From: an uncultured Lachnospiraceae bacterium
Lineage (GTDB): Bacteria; Bacillota; Clostridia; Lachnospirales; Lachnospiraceae
Direction: 5' to 3'
Assembly (NCBI GenBank): GCA_902761665.1
Contig: CACWLA010000001.1
Span: 84,890 to 131,477 of the forward strand
Length of the DNA: 46,588 bases
Numbering within the stretch: the stretch's first letter is position 1; the number at the start of each line of letters is the position of its first letter. The translations under genes and the position numbers were made by a program. This document shows, piece by piece, positions 34,043-42,031 of the stretch. The notes beneath the pieces were generated by a model that made no database searches, was not told the DNA's origin, and saw only the letters and a program-made list of their open reading frames with translations.

Positions 34043-35065
34043 GTGGAATTGACGGTGGAAGACATCCGTATCCTGGCAATAGAAAGCTCCTGCGACGAAA
34101 CGGCGGCAGCGGTCGTGCTGAACGGCCGGAAGGCGCTGTCCAACGTGATCTCGTCGCAGATCGCCCTGCATACGCAGTACGGCGGCGTAGTGCCGGAACT
34201 CGCGAGCCGTATGCACATCGAAGCGATCGATCACGTGATCCGGGCGGCGCTCGCCGAAGCGGACTGCACGTTTGACGACATCGATGCGATCGCGGTCACG
34301 AACGGTCCGGGCCTTGTCGGCGCCCTGCTCGTGGGCGTTGCGGAGGCGAAGGCCATCGCCTTTGCATTAGGGAAGCCCCTGCTGGGGATCAACCATATCG
34401 AAGGGCATGTGAGTGCGAACTTCCTGGAGCATCCGGACCTGGAGCCGCCCTTCCTCGCCCTGATCGTTTCGGGCGGGCACACGAACCTCGCGCGGGTGAA
34501 AGACTACGGCGAATTCGAGATCATTGCGAGAACGCGTGACGATGCCGCCGGCGAGGCCTTCGACAAGGTCGCACGGGCGATCGGCCTCGGCTATCCCGGC
34601 GGTCCGAAGATCGAGAAAGCGGCAAGATGCGGCGATCCGACGGCTTACCCCGTGCCCCGCGGCAAGGTAGACGACAACGCCTACGATTTCAGTTTCAGCG
34701 GCATGAAATCCGCGGTGCTGAACCTGCTCAACCACGCGGAGATGACCGGGGAGAGCGTGCGGCAGGAGGACATGGCCGCTTCCTTCCAGGCGGCCGTCGT
34801 GGACGTCCTCTGTGATCGCGCCGTGAGGGCGGTGAAGGAGTTTGGCGAGAAGAAACTGGTGCTTGCCGGCGGCGTCGCAGCGAACGGCGCACTGCGCGAT
34901 GGTCTCGCGAAAGCCCTGAAAAAGGTGCGCGCCGAGCTGATCGTCCCGAGCCCCGTGTTCTGCACGGACAACGCCGCGATGATCGGTGCCGCGACCTACT
35001 ATCACTATGTCAAAGGGGAGCGCTCGGATCTGTCCCTGAACGCGGTCCCCGGACTGGAACTGTAA
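34043..35065 (+). CDS. tsaD: tRNA N6-threonylcarbamoyladenosine transferase TsaD
   Basis: 340 residues, the usual length. TsaD transfers the threonylcarbamoyl group to A37 of tRNA. The ASKHA fold shows [16 protein letters not shown] (about 10-25), [20 protein letters not shown], the metal-binding H118-I-E-G-H122, [11 protein letters not shown] and [15 protein letters not shown] (about 273-287). The start is uncertain: GTG 34043, TTG 34049 and GTG 34055 are all in frame and none has a strong binding site; 34043 is given here. It closes the operon before the terminator at 35071. Confidence 0.95.
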   Translation: MELTVEDIRILAIESSCDETAAAVVLNGRKALSNVISSQIALHTQYGGVVPELASRMHIEAIDHVIRAALAEADCTFDDIDAIAVTNGPGLVGALLVGVAEAKAIAFALGKPLLGINHIEGHVSANFLEHPDLEPPFLALIVSGGHTNLARVKDYGEFEIIARTRDDAAGEAFDKVARAIGLGYPGGPKIEKAARCGDPTAYPVPRGKVDDNAYDFSFSGMKSAVLNLLNHAEMTGESVRQEDMAASFQAAVVDVLCDRAVRAVKEFGEKKLVLAGGVAANGALRDGLAKALKKVRAELIVPSPVFCTDNAAMIGAATYYHYVKGERSDLSLNAVPGLEL

Positions 35066-35070
35066 ATGCA

Positions 35071-35094
35071 GCGCAGCCTTCGGGCTGCGCTTTT
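35071..35094 (+). terminator. Terminator of the tsa operon
   Basis: GCGCAGCC TTCG GGCTGCGC followed by TTTT, six bases after the tsaD stop; the UUCG loop makes it very stable. Confidence 0.9.
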
Positions 35095-35132
35095 CCTTAT
35101 CGGCTATTTGTTTTGAACGAAGGAGGTGCCTG

Positions 35133-35990
35133 ATGAAGCTGATCATGGATTCCCTGCGTTTTGTCGATATCCTGGGGATCGAAGAAGGTCTGAAAGTGAT
35201 CGCGGAAGCCGGATTTGACGGCGTTGACGTGAGTCTTTTTCCTTACGGCGAAACGGCGGAAAGGCATTTTCTGTACCGGGACGACTACCGGGAAAGCGCG
35301 CGGCGCTACAGGGAATGCCTGGAGCGTTTCGGCCTGTCTCACGAGCAGTCGCACGCCCCGTTTACCTTCCGCTTCGGCATGCCGGAGGATGAGTCCTGCC
35401 GGGAATATCTGATCATGCTCCGCGCGATGGAGGTCGCCGCGTATCTGGGCTGCCGGCACATCGTCGTCCATGGGCTGGCGCTGCCGGAGGGGACGGCGCC
35501 GGAGGAAAATATCGCCTGGAATACGGCGTTCTATGAGAGACTGGGCGCCCGCGCGGCGGAGTACGGCATTCAGATCGCTGTCGAAAACTTTTCCGCCTGC
35601 TGTACGACCCCGGAGATGCATGCGGAGGTCATGCGGCGCCTGGATCCGGAGCGCTTCGTCTGCCTTGTCGACGTCGGGCACGCGCTCTGCCGGGCAGGCC
35701 TGCAGCCGGGAGGGTATCTGCGGAAAATGCCCCGCGGCCTCGTGAAAGGCCTGCACGTCCACGACACCACGCGGACAGCGGATCTTCACCACCTGCCTTA
35801 CCTGCATGAGATCGACTTTTCGGATCTCATGAAAGCCCTCGCAGAGACCGGCTACCAGGGCGACCTGACCTTCGAGGTCCAGAAATTCTGCAAGCCCTAT
35901 ATCGAACAGGGGCTTGCCCGGCCCGTCCTCGATCTTGCTCTTGCAGTCGGGAAAAAACTGCTTGCCGAATACGAAGCGGCGCGGACGTGA
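35133..35990 (+). CDS. Sugar phosphate isomerase/epimerase-like TIM-barrel protein
   Basis: 285 residues of the AP_endonuc_2 (xylose isomerase-like) TIM-barrel superfamily. Strands carry the expected acidic and His residues: GFDGVDVSLFP (about 28-38), CRHIVVHGLAL (about 108-118), IQIAVENFS (about 145-153, metal-binding Glu), CLVDVGHALCRAG (about 175-187, Asp and His), GLHVHDTT (about 205-212) and DLTFEVQKF near the end. The substrate is unknown; members act on keto sugars or inositol-type compounds. AAGGAGGTG precedes the ATG at 35133. It stands alone between two terminators. Confidence 0.87.
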   Translation: MKLIMDSLRFVDILGIEEGLKVIAEAGFDGVDVSLFPYGETAERHFLYRDDYRESARRYRECLERFGLSHEQSHAPFTFRFGMPEDESCREYLIMLRAMEVAAYLGCRHIVVHGLALPEGTAPEENIAWNTAFYERLGARAAEYGIQIAVENFSACCTTPEMHAEVMRRLDPERFVCLVDVGHALCRAGLQPGGYLRKMPRGLVKGLHVHDTTRTADLHHLPYLHEIDFSDLMKALAETGYQGDLTFEVQKFCKPYIEQGLARPVLDLALAVGKKLLAEYEAART

Positions 35991-36027
35991 ATGATACCGA
36001 CGATTACGGAATAAAAAAAACAAAACA

Positions 36028-36054
36028 GGCGCAGCCTTCGGACCGCGCCGTTTT
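36028..36054 (+). terminator. Probable terminator of the isomerase-like gene
   Basis: GGCGC (36028-36032) and GCGCC (36045-36049) with an inner imperfect stem and TTCG-containing loop, followed by GTTTT. Confidence 0.5.
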
Positions 36055-36057
36055 CAT

Positions 36058-36089
36058 GAAAAAACCCTCCGGGCGGGGGACCCGGAGGG
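36058..36089 (-). terminator. Terminator of hsp20
   Basis: Minus-strand hairpin CCCTCCGGG/CCCGGAGGG (36065-36073 with 36081-36089) followed on that strand by six Ts. Confidence 0.85.
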
Positions 36090-36140
36090 GGTAAAGAGGA
36101 GAAAGGGGAAAACTTCGGATGGCAGGCCATCCGTCGGGGA

Positions 36141-36575
36141 TCAGCCTTCGATGGCGATGTAGCGGTCCTCTTCGACCTTTTTCTCAGGGACCTTCGGCAG
36201 GCTCAGGATCAGCGTGCCGTTGTCGAACTTCGCCTTGATGTCTTCCTCGCTGAGGGTCTTGCCGACATAGAAGCTTCTGGAGACGGAGCCCATGTAACGT
36301 TCGCGGCGGATGAACTTTTCGTTCTTGTCGTCGTCCAGACTGGACTGCCTCGTCGCGGTGACGGTCAGGTAACCGTCCTTCAGCTGCGCCTTCACGTCTT
36401 CCTTCTTGAAGCCCGGAAGATCCAGATGGACTTCGTAGCCGTCTTTGCTTTCTTTCACGTCAGCCCTCATCAGACCGCCGAGGGTGTCGGTTTCACGGCC
36501 CCAGTTCATGCGGAGCGGGAAGCTCTTTTCAAAATCATCAAAGAAATCATTTCCGAAAATACTGGGCAGTAACAT
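36141..36575 (-). CDS. Hsp20/alpha-crystallin small heat shock protein
   Basis: 144 residues. An N-terminal region of about 35 residues (PSIFGNDFFDDFEKSF), an alpha-crystallin domain (about 36-128) with RADVKESKDGYEVHLDLPGFKKEDVKAQLKDGYLTVTA and the ERYMGSVSRSFYVG loop, the GTLILSLPK strand, and a short C-terminal tail. It holds unfolding proteins in an ATP-independent way. A perfect CIRCE element overlaps its promoter, so it belongs to the HrcA heat-shock regulon. It has its own terminator and stands alone. Confidence 0.96.
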   Translation of the reverse strand: MLLPSIFGNDFFDDFEKSFPLRMNWGRETDTLGGLMRADVKESKDGYEVHLDLPGFKKEDVKAQLKDGYLTVTATRQSSLDDDKNEKFIRRERYMGSVSRSFYVGKTLSEEDIKAKFDNGTLILSLPKVPEKKVEEDRYIAIEG

Positions 36576-36676
36576 TGCTTTATCCTCCTGTAAGTTGTTC
36601 CGGCCTTGGCCGGGAGTGGTTGTTTTGAGATCTCCGGAGGCCCCTCCTCAGGACCTTTTTCCTTCAATCTGCCCGT

Positions 36677-36719
36677 AGTATAGCACGAATTGTTAGCACT
36701 CGCAAGAGGTGAGTGCTAA
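36677..36719 (-). promoter_or_regulatory. CIRCE operator and promoter of hsp20
   Basis: TTAGCACTC (36693-36701), nine bases, GAGTGCTAA (36711-36719): an exact match to the CIRCE consensus bound by HrcA. The minus-strand -35 box TTGCGA (36700-36705) falls within the element and TATACT (36677-36682) is 17 bp away, so HrcA binding would block RNA polymerase. Confidence 0.93.
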
Positions 36720-36788
36720 AAACTTTCTAAAATCTTAAACAAGATTATTTTAGACTTGCCGGGGCATCTTTTCCGCCGTGCAAAGTCC

Positions 36789-36817
36789 TTGACGAAGAGG
36801 AAGACGCGGGCTACAAT
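36789..36817 (+). promoter_or_regulatory. Promoter of the YcxB-like gene
   Basis: TTGACG (36789-36794), 17-bp spacer, TACAAT (36812-36817). A stable hairpin (GGCTGCGG/CCGCAGCC) lies in the leader at about 36823-36849. Together with the CIRCE region this accounts for the 306-base gap 36576-36881. Confidence 0.75.
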
Positions 36818-36881
36818 GATGAGGCTGCGGCGGCTTCTTTCCGCAGCCTGAAAACCTTTAGGTATCGGAGAATAAGAGAAA

Positions 36882-37421
36882 ATGACGATCGAGATCAACG
36901 AAAAGGGAAGCGAAGCGTTTTATAAGGAAACCGTCAACGCTGCGGCGCAGTACCGCTATCTGCTGAAGAACAAAAACTACAAACTGAAGGATTATTTCTC
37001 ACAGTTTCGCACGCTCGTCATCGCGAGCCTTGCGGTATTTGCGGTCAACGCCGCATTGATGATCCTCTGGGGGGCGGAAACCTATCAGATCGCGGTGTCG
37101 GCGGCCCTGCTCATTGCCGCTCTCATGTGCGTCGTCTACCTGGCCTCTCTGAAAAAGGCATATAAAACCATGATGACGAACCCTCGCAATTCGGACAAGT
37201 CGGTGCTCACGCTGGATGACGACGGCGTCGAGCTGAGGAACGAGAGCACCCAGACCGTGCGCATCGCAAAGGGAAACATCGCTGTGATCCGGACGTTTAA
37301 GGAAAGTCTCTGCTTCATCCCGGCTGCCGGCGCGGGCGTCATCATCAGTGTCAATAAAAAGTACGCGGACGAGATCCTCGGCTGGGTCCGTGAGAACTGG
37401 CCGGGAACGGACGCAGCGTAA
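36882..37421 (+). CDS. YcxB-like membrane protein
   Basis: 179 residues. Two membrane segments (about 45-65 and 70-90) follow a short N-terminal region; the C-terminus (about 110-175) is a small soluble domain (VLTLDDDGVELRNESTQTVRIAKGNIAVIRTFKESLCFIPAAG) that resembles the C-terminal domain of YcxB-like proteins. Function unknown. It lies 13 bases upstream of the NUDIX gene, and both probably use the promoter at 36789. Confidence 0.8.
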   Translation: MTIEINEKGSEAFYKETVNAAAQYRYLLKNKNYKLKDYFSQFRTLVIASLAVFAVNAALMILWGAETYQIAVSAALLIAALMCVVYLASLKKAYKTMMTNPRNSDKSVLTLDDDGVELRNESTQTVRIAKGNIAVIRTFKESLCFIPAAGAGVIISVNKKYADEILGWVRENWPGTDAA

Positions 37422-37434
37422 GAAAGGGATCCTC

Positions 37435-38016
37435 GTGTTCAACATTCGTGAGATCGATTACAATGAAGAAGAATATGAGCGCCTGCGCGAAAGACAGGTC
37501 ACGAGCGAAGAGATCTTTGACGGCGTGATCCTGCACGTTTTCCGCGACGGCGTCGCCCTGCCGAACGGCAACACGTCGGTGCGGGAGGTGATCGCGCACG
37601 TGGAGGCGGTCTGCGTCGTCCCCGTGGATGCGGACGGAAACGTCATCCTGGAACGCCAGTACCGCTACCCGGTCGACGCGGTCATCACCGAGATCCCCGC
37701 CGGCAAGCTGGATAAGGCAGGCGAAGACCCGCTCGAAGGCGCGAAGCGCGAGCTCCGCGAGGAGACCGGCCTTTCTGCCGGAAAATGGACCGATCTCGGC
37801 CTTTTCGTGCCGGCTGCGGCCTACTGCGCCGAGACCATCCGCATGTACCTGGCCGAAGACCTGCACCAGGGCGCGCAGCAGCTGGATGACGACGAATTCC
37901 TGGACGTTTTCCGCATGCCGCTTAAGGATGCCGTGCAGGCGGTCATGGACGGCCGCATCCCCGACGCGAAGACCCAGACTGCGCTGCTCAAGGCCGCAAG
38001 GATACTGGGGATATAA
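37435..38016 (+). CDS. NUDIX hydrolase, ADP-ribose pyrophosphatase type
   Basis: 193 residues. The Nudix box is complete (about 91-113: G-5x-E-7x-REL-x-EE-x-G pattern in GKLDKAGEDPLEGAKRELREETGL), and the upstream ERQYRYPVDAVITEIPAG is the form seen in ADP-ribose pyrophosphatases. It probably hydrolyses ADP-ribose or a related nucleoside diphosphate. The GTG at 37435 is chosen because AAGAAAGGGA precedes it; the longer frame from 37348 would lie inside the previous gene. A palindromic repeat begins at its stop codon. Confidence 0.9.
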   Translation: MFNIREIDYNEEEYERLRERQVTSEEIFDGVILHVFRDGVALPNGNTSVREVIAHVEAVCVVPVDADGNVILERQYRYPVDAVITEIPAGKLDKAGEDPLEGAKRELREETGLSAGKWTDLGLFVPAAAYCAETIRMYLAEDLHQGAQQLDDDEFLDVFRMPLKDAVQAVMDGRIPDAKTQTALLKAARILGI

Positions 38017-38095
38017 GATCCTTCGCTCCGCTCAGAATGACACGTTTGCGTCAGTTCCTGTCATCCTGAGGAGCCGGAAGGCGACGAAGGATCTT
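38015..38095. repeat. Palindromic repeat element (REP/MITE-like)
   Basis: AAGATCCTTCG at 38015-38025 matches CGAAGGATCTT at 38085-38095 in inverse orientation, with a second inner pair AATGAC/GTCAT. The 81-base element includes the last two bases of the NUDIX stop codon and may act as its terminator. Elements opening with AGATCCTTCG are widespread in gut bacteria. Confidence 0.65.
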
Positions 38096-38141
38096 CTGTT
38101 ATTCTTCCATAAAATAATTTGCAAAAAACTTCATATTTTTG

Positions 38142-38170
38142 TTGACAAGATCGGCGGCTTTTGCTATAGT
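38142..38170 (+). promoter_or_regulatory. Promoter of the rpmG-secE-nusG unit
   Basis: Consensus TTGACA (38142-38147), 17-bp spacer, TATAGT (38165-38170). The leader to 38290 contains a CGTGCC/GGCACG hairpin (38206-38221). Confidence 0.85.
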
Positions 38171-38290
38171 ACATAAGCCGTCGATTTTTCGGGTCTTTTT
38201 TTTTCGTGCCCCGAGGCACGGGGGACGAAGCCCTCGCGAAGAGTCGCCTGCCTCGAAACGAGTGAAAGACATTAAGGGAGGATGCATGTA

Positions 38291-38440
38291 ATGCGTACCA
38301 GAATCACCTTAGCCTGCACCGAATGCAAGCAGAGAAACTACAATACGACGAAGGAAAAGAAGAATCATCCCGATCGTATGGAGACCAAGAAGTACTGCCC
38401 GTTCTGCAAGAAGCACACCATCCACAGAGAGAGCAAGTAA
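38291..38440 (+). CDS. rpmG: 50S ribosomal protein L33
   Basis: 49 residues, the usual length: [17 protein letters not shown] near the start and [17 protein letters not shown] at the end. Two CxxC pairs (CTEC, CPFC) mark the zinc-binding form. The ATG at 38291 has AAGGGAGG nine bases upstream; the ATG at 38282 is too close to it. L33 is normally first in this cluster in Bacillota, before secE and nusG, as seen here. Confidence 0.97.
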   Translation: MRTRITLACTECKQRNYNTTKEKKNHPDRMETKKYCPFCKKHTIHRESK

Positions 38441-38455
38441 GCGAGAGGATCAGCC

Positions 38456-38677
38456 ATGGCAGAAGAACTGAAAAAAGAAGCCGCCGCGAAGCAGCCTGAA
38501 AAGAAAAAGAACAGCTTTTTCAAGGGTGTCAAGGCTGAATTCAAGAAGATCATCTGGCCGTCGAAAGAAACGGTTGCCAAGGAAACCGGTGCCGTCATTT
38601 TCTTCGGTGTCGTCCTCGGCGTGCTGATCGCGATCATTGACGCGATCGTCAAAGCCGGCCTCCAGCTCGTTATCTGA
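38456..38677 (+). CDS. secE: Preprotein translocase subunit SecE
   Basis: 73 residues with a charged Lys/Glu-rich N-terminus and a single C-terminal membrane segment (about 48-70). The conserved FFKGVKAEFKKIIWPSKETVAKET motif precedes it. SecE stabilises SecY in the SecYEG channel. It lies 15 bases after rpmG and 12 before nusG, the standard order. Confidence 0.96.
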   Translation: MAEELKKEAAAKQPEKKKNSFFKGVKAEFKKIIWPSKETVAKETGAVIFFGVVLGVLIAIIDAIVKAGLQLVI

Positions 38678-38689
38678 GAGGACTGAAGA

Positions 38690-39211
38690 ATGGCAGAAAC
38701 AGAAGCAAAGTGGTACGTCGTCCATACGTATTCCGGCTATGAAAACAAAGTCAAGGCCGACCTGGACAAGACCATTGAAAACCGCAAGCTTCAGGACGTG
38801 ATCCTGGAAGTGGCCGTGCCGATGCAGGACGTTGTTGAGCTGAAGAACGGTGTCAAGAAGGTCACGCAGAAAAAAATGTTTCCCGGCTATGTGATCATCC
38901 ACATGGTCATGAACGATGATACCTGGTACGTCGTCCGCAACACCCGCGGCGTCACCGGCTTCGTCGGACCGGGAAGCAAGCCTGTACCGCTGGACGATGC
39001 TGAGATCGACCGGATGGGCATCCACAACACCGAGGTCACCATGGACTTCAAGGTTGGCGATGCCGTTACCGTCATCTCCGGCGTCTGGGAAGGCACCGCA
39101 GGCGTCATCAGATCGATCAACGAAGGTAAGCAGAGCGTTACCATTCACGTTGATATGTTCGGCCGCGAAACGCCGGTCGAGCTCGCGTTTGCCGAGGTCA
39201 AACGCATGTAA
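38690..39211 (+). CDS. nusG: Transcription elongation/antitermination factor NusG
   Basis: 173 residues. The N-terminal NGN domain (about 1-120) starts with KWYVVHTYSGYENKVKADLDKTIENR and includes the RNA-polymerase-binding KMFPGYVIIHMVMNDDTWYVVRNTRGVTGFVG; the C-terminal KOW domain (about 122-173) has FKVGDAVTVISGVWEGTAGVI. NusG couples transcription with Rho or the ribosome. It belongs to the same transcription unit as secE and the ribosomal protein genes. Confidence 0.97.
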   Translation: MAETEAKWYVVHTYSGYENKVKADLDKTIENRKLQDVILEVAVPMQDVVELKNGVKKVTQKKMFPGYVIIHMVMNDDTWYVVRNTRGVTGFVGPGSKPVPLDDAEIDRMGIHNTEVTMDFKVGDAVTVISGVWEGTAGVIRSINEGKQSVTIHVDMFGRETPVELAFAEVKRM

Positions 39212-39285
39212 CAAGGTGGAAGGGGGACTCTTCTCCCCGCGACACCACCCCCGGAACATTTCCGGTAAATTAAGGAGGAGCCACA

Positions 39286-39711
39286 ATGGCAAAGAAAATC
39301 ACGGGTTATGTAAAACTCCAGATTCCTGCCGGCAAAGCAACGCCGGCACCGCCCGTCGGTCCTGCCCTTGGTCAGCATGGTCTGAACATCGTGCAGTTCA
39401 CGAAGGAATTCAATGCGCGCACCGCTCAGATGGGCGACGTGATCATCCCCGTCGTCATCACCGTTTACGCGGACCGCACCTACTCGTTCATCACCAAGAC
39501 CCCGCCTGCAGCCGTTCTGCTGAAGAAGGCCTGCAAGCTCCAGTCCGGTTCCGGCACTCCCAACAAGACCAAGGTCGCGACCATCAAGCGCGCTGAAGTC
39601 CAGAAGATCGCCGAACAGAAGATGCCCGACCTGAACGCCGGCAGCATTGAAGCCGCGACCAGCATGATCGCCGGCACTGCCCGCAGCATGGGTATCGTGG
39701 TCGAAGACTAA
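39286..39711 (+). CDS. rplK: 50S ribosomal protein L11
   Basis: 141 residues, the usual length. The N-terminal domain shows [36 protein letters not shown], the binding site of thiostrepton and of release and elongation factors; the C-terminal rRNA-binding domain ends in [13 protein letters not shown]11 forms the stalk base with L10. AAGGAGGAG precedes the start. The 74 bases before it have GC-rich inverted repeats (GGGG/CCCC at 39222-39239), possibly a leader for autoregulation. Confidence 0.97.
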   Translation: MAKKITGYVKLQIPAGKATPAPPVGPALGQHGLNIVQFTKEFNARTAQMGDVIIPVVITVYADRTYSFITKTPPAAVLLKKACKLQSGSGTPNKTKVATIKRAEVQKIAEQKMPDLNAGSIEAATSMIAGTARSMGIVVED

Positions 39712-39724
39712 GGAGGGCCCCGCG

Positions 39725-40423
39725 ATGAAGAGAAGCAAGAAATATCAGGAAGCATTAGCCAAATACGATCGTATGCAGCAGTACGATCCGCAGGAAGCCC
39801 TCGGTCTGGTGAAGAACATGGCGTCTGCCAAGTTCAATGAGACCGTGGAAGCCCACATCCGCACCGGCTGCGACGGCCGTCACGCCGACCAGCAGATCCG
39901 CGGCGCCGTGGTGCTGCCGAACGGAACGGGCAAGACCGTCCGTGTCCTCGTTTTCGCCAAAGGCGTCAAGGCTGACGAAGCCCAGGCTGCCGGTGCCGAT
40001 TACGTCGGAGCGGAAGAACTGATCCCGAAGATCCAGAACGAAGGATGGCTTGATTTCGACGTCGTCGTCGCGACCCCCGACATGATGGGCGTCGTCGGAC
40101 GTCTCGGCCGTATCCTGGGCCCGAAGGGCCTCATGCCGAACCCGAAGGCCGGTACCGTCACCATGGACGTGACCCGCGCCCTGAAGGAGATCAAAGCCGG
40201 TAAGATCGAGTACCGTCTCGACAAGTCCAACATCATTCACGTGCCCGTCGGCAAGGTTTCCTTTACCGAAGAGCAGCTGACCGAGAACTTCAACGCTGTC
40301 ATGGGCGCCATCATCAAGGCCCGCCCTGCTGCCGTGAAGGGCGCTTTCCTGAAGAGCGTCGTCGTGAGCTCCACCATGGGCCCCGGCGTCAAGATCAACA
40401 CGGTCAAGCTTCTGAACATGTAA
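39725..40423 (+). CDS. rplA: 50S ribosomal protein L1
   Basis: 232 residues, the usual length. Typical segments: [58 protein letters not shown], and [26 protein letters not shown]1 binds 23S rRNA at the E-site stalk and, in many bacteria, represses its own operon by binding the mRNA. It starts 13 bases after rplK, with AAGGAGGG upstream. Confidence 0.97.
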   Translation: MKRSKKYQEALAKYDRMQQYDPQEALGLVKNMASAKFNETVEAHIRTGCDGRHADQQIRGAVVLPNGTGKTVRVLVFAKGVKADEAQAAGADYVGAEELIPKIQNEGWLDFDVVVATPDMMGVVGRLGRILGPKGLMPNPKAGTVTMDVTRALKEIKAGKIEYRLDKSNIIHVPVGKVSFTEEQLTENFNAVMGAIIKARPAAVKGAFLKSVVVSSTMGPGVKINTVKLLNM

Positions 40424-40440
40424 TTAAAACGGAAAAACTG

Positions 40441-40469
40441 TTGACTTCCACAGCTTGCTGTGGTAGTAA
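40441..40469 (+). promoter_or_regulatory. Promoter of rplJ-rplL with a palindromic spacer
   Basis: TTGACT (40441-40446), 17 bp, TAGTAA (40464-40469). The spacer holds a perfect palindrome, CCACAGC TT GCTGTGG (40448-40463). Confidence 0.5.
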
Positions 40470-40477
40470 ATATGCGT

Positions 40478-40599
40478 AACCGCTGCCGAAGACAGCAGGT
40501 ATCCCGGAGCGACGGGATGTAAGCGAGAGCGCCTGCCGAGGAAGAGGAAGATGTGAATCATCCGATCCCCCTGTCTCCGTGGCCGGGGGATCTTCTTTT
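40478..40599 (+). promoter_or_regulatory. Ribosomal protein L10 leader with attenuator hairpin
   Basis: The sequence around GCTGCCGAAGACAGCAGGT and GCGCCTGCCGAGGAAG is the conserved core of the L10 leader RNA, which binds the L10(L12)4 complex to adjust expression of rplJ-rplL. It ends in GATCCCCC (40564-40571) paired with GGGGGATC (40585-40592) and TTCTTTT, a terminator-like attenuator. The region fills the 247-base gap between rplA and rplJ. Confidence 0.9.
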
Positions 40600-40670
40600 G
40601 AAGAAGCAGCCGGTTTACCGCCAGGGCAGGCCCGCAAGGCGCCTGCTACGAAACAAAGGAGGAAAACCAC

Positions 40671-41162
40671 ATGTCAAAAGGTGAACAGCTGAAAGCACCG
40701 ATCGTCCAGGAGATCTCGGAACTGCTTACCGGCGCCACCGCAGCCGTGCTTGTCGACTACAAGGGCATTACCGTGGAGCAGGATACGAACCTTCGTAAAG
40801 AACTGCGCACGAACAACGTGACCTACCGTGTCTACAAGAACACCCTGCTGAACCGCGCCGTGAAGGATACCGTGTTCGCGCCTCTGGCCGAAAATCTGTC
40901 CGGACGTACCGCTATCGCCGTTACCAAGGCTGACGCCACCGCGCCCGCCCGCATCATCGCCAACTTCGACAAGAAGGGCGACATGGTGGCGCTGAAGGCC
41001 GGCGTCATCGAAGGCACCTACTACGGCCCCGATAAGATCAACGCCGTAGCGCTGATCCCGAGCCGCGAGATCCTGCTGGGCAGACTGTTCGGCAGCATGA
41101 AGTCCCCGATCACGAACTTCGCCCGCGTGCTGAAGCAGATGGCCGAAAAGAAGGAAGCGTAA
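40671..41162 (+). CDS. rplJ: 50S ribosomal protein L10
   Basis: 163 residues. EISELLTGATAAVLVDYKGITVEQDTNLRKELRTNNVTYRVYKNTLLNRAV (about 13-63) is the rRNA-binding core; the C-terminal helix (about 135-163) binds the L7/L12 dimers. L10 is the base of the ribosomal stalk that recruits translation factors. AAAGGAGG is eight bases before the start. It follows the L10 leader and is followed by rplL. Confidence 0.97.
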   Translation: MSKGEQLKAPIVQEISELLTGATAAVLVDYKGITVEQDTNLRKELRTNNVTYRVYKNTLLNRAVKDTVFAPLAENLSGRTAIAVTKADATAPARIIANFDKKGDMVALKAGVIEGTYYGPDKINAVALIPSREILLGRLFGSMKSPITNFARVLKQMAEKKEA

Positions 41163-41239
41163 GGCTCCCGACACCTGAAGCGGCATGAGGCCGCATGGGG
41201 CGAAGGCCCCGACATCAAAATCTTTTGGAGGAAATTACA

Positions 41240-41614
41240 ATGGCAAAACTTACTACTGCTGAATTTATCGAAGCCCTTAAGGAACTCTCCGTGCTTGAAC
41301 TGAACGAACTGGTTCAGGCCTGCGAAGCCGAATTCGGCGTTTCCGCCGCTGCCGGCGTTGTCGTCGCTGCCGCTGCCGGCCCTGTCGAAGAAGTCGAAGA
41401 AAAGACCGAATTCGACGTCGAGCTGACTGAAGTCGGCGCCGAGAGAATGGCCGTTCTGAAAGCCCTGCGTACCCTTACCGGTGCCGGCCTGAAGGAAGTC
41501 AAGGACATGCTGGACAAGGCCCCCGACGTGATCAAGGCTGGCGCCACCAAGGAAGAAGCCGAGAACATGAAGGCCGAGCTGGAAAAGGCCGGCGCGAAGG
41601 TCACCCTGAAATAA
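41240..41614 (+). CDS. rplL: 50S ribosomal protein L7/L12
   Basis: 124 residues, the usual length. N-terminal dimerisation domain (TTAEFIEALKELSVLELNELVQACEAEFGVS), an Ala-rich hinge (about 35-50), and the C-terminal factor-binding domain (KTEFDVELTEVGAERMAVLKALRTLTGAGLKEVKDMLDKAP). ATG 41240 is used because GGAGGAAA lies upstream and the protein starts with MAKLTT; the upstream extension is not real. A strong terminator follows. Confidence 0.97.
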   Translation: MAKLTTAEFIEALKELSVLELNELVQACEAEFGVSAAAGVVVAAAAGPVEEVEEKTEFDVELTEVGAERMAVLKALRTLTGAGLKEVKDMLDKAPDVIKAGATKEEAENMKAELEKAGAKVTLK

Positions 41615-41634
41615 TTCAGCATCTGACAAAAAAA

Positions 41635-41659
41635 CGGAGCCTGCGGGCTCCGTTTTTTT
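41635..41659 (+). terminator. Terminator of the ribosomal protein operon
   Basis: CGGAGCC TGCG GGCTCCG (41635-41652) followed by seven Ts, flanked on the left by a matching A run. Confidence 0.92.
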
Positions 41660-41771
41660 GTTCCTGCGAAGCACCTGCACTTGGATAATTTTTCCTGCGT
41701 TCCGACATAAAACTTGTGATAAAAAGAGATGTTGAATAAACATTTCATTTTTGAAAAAATACAAAAAACGC

Positions 41772-41800
41772 TTGCATTTCCCGGCGCGGCAAGGTAATAT
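41772..41800 (+). promoter_or_regulatory. Promoter of the uraA-pyrR unit
   Basis: TTGCAT (41772-41777), 17-bp spacer, TAATAT (41795-41800). The leader to the start codon is about 225 bases. Confidence 0.65.
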
Positions 41801-41817
41801 AGTCACGAACATAAATC

Positions 41818-41850
41818 TTTAAGCCTGGTACAGAGAGACCAGCAAGAGGC
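41818..41850 (+). promoter_or_regulatory. PyrR-binding RNA element in the uraA leader
   Basis: The stretch TTTAAGCCTGGTACAGAGAG followed by ACCAGCAAGAGGC has the stem CTGG/CCAG and the ACAGAGAG loop of PyrR-bound anti-antiterminator RNAs in pyr operons. PyrR with UMP would bind here to reduce uracil uptake. The CAGCAAGA part can pair with TCTTGCTG at about 41899-41906. A classical attenuator terminator before uraA is not clear, though ATTTTTT occurs at 41922-41928. The leader fills most of the 417-base gap 41615-42031. Confidence 0.75.
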
Positions 41851-42031
41851 ATGCCATACGGAAAAGCTGCGCGAAGCACGCGGCGAAAAGGGGATGATCT
41901 TGCTGAGCAGGCAGGGTCAATTTTTTATGTCAGGGACAGTCAGGACCCGGCAGGAAATGACCCGGACGCTCGGAAGCCCACCGCTCCGTACGCCCTCCGG
42001 TTTATGAAAAACACTGATGGAGGCAAATCCC

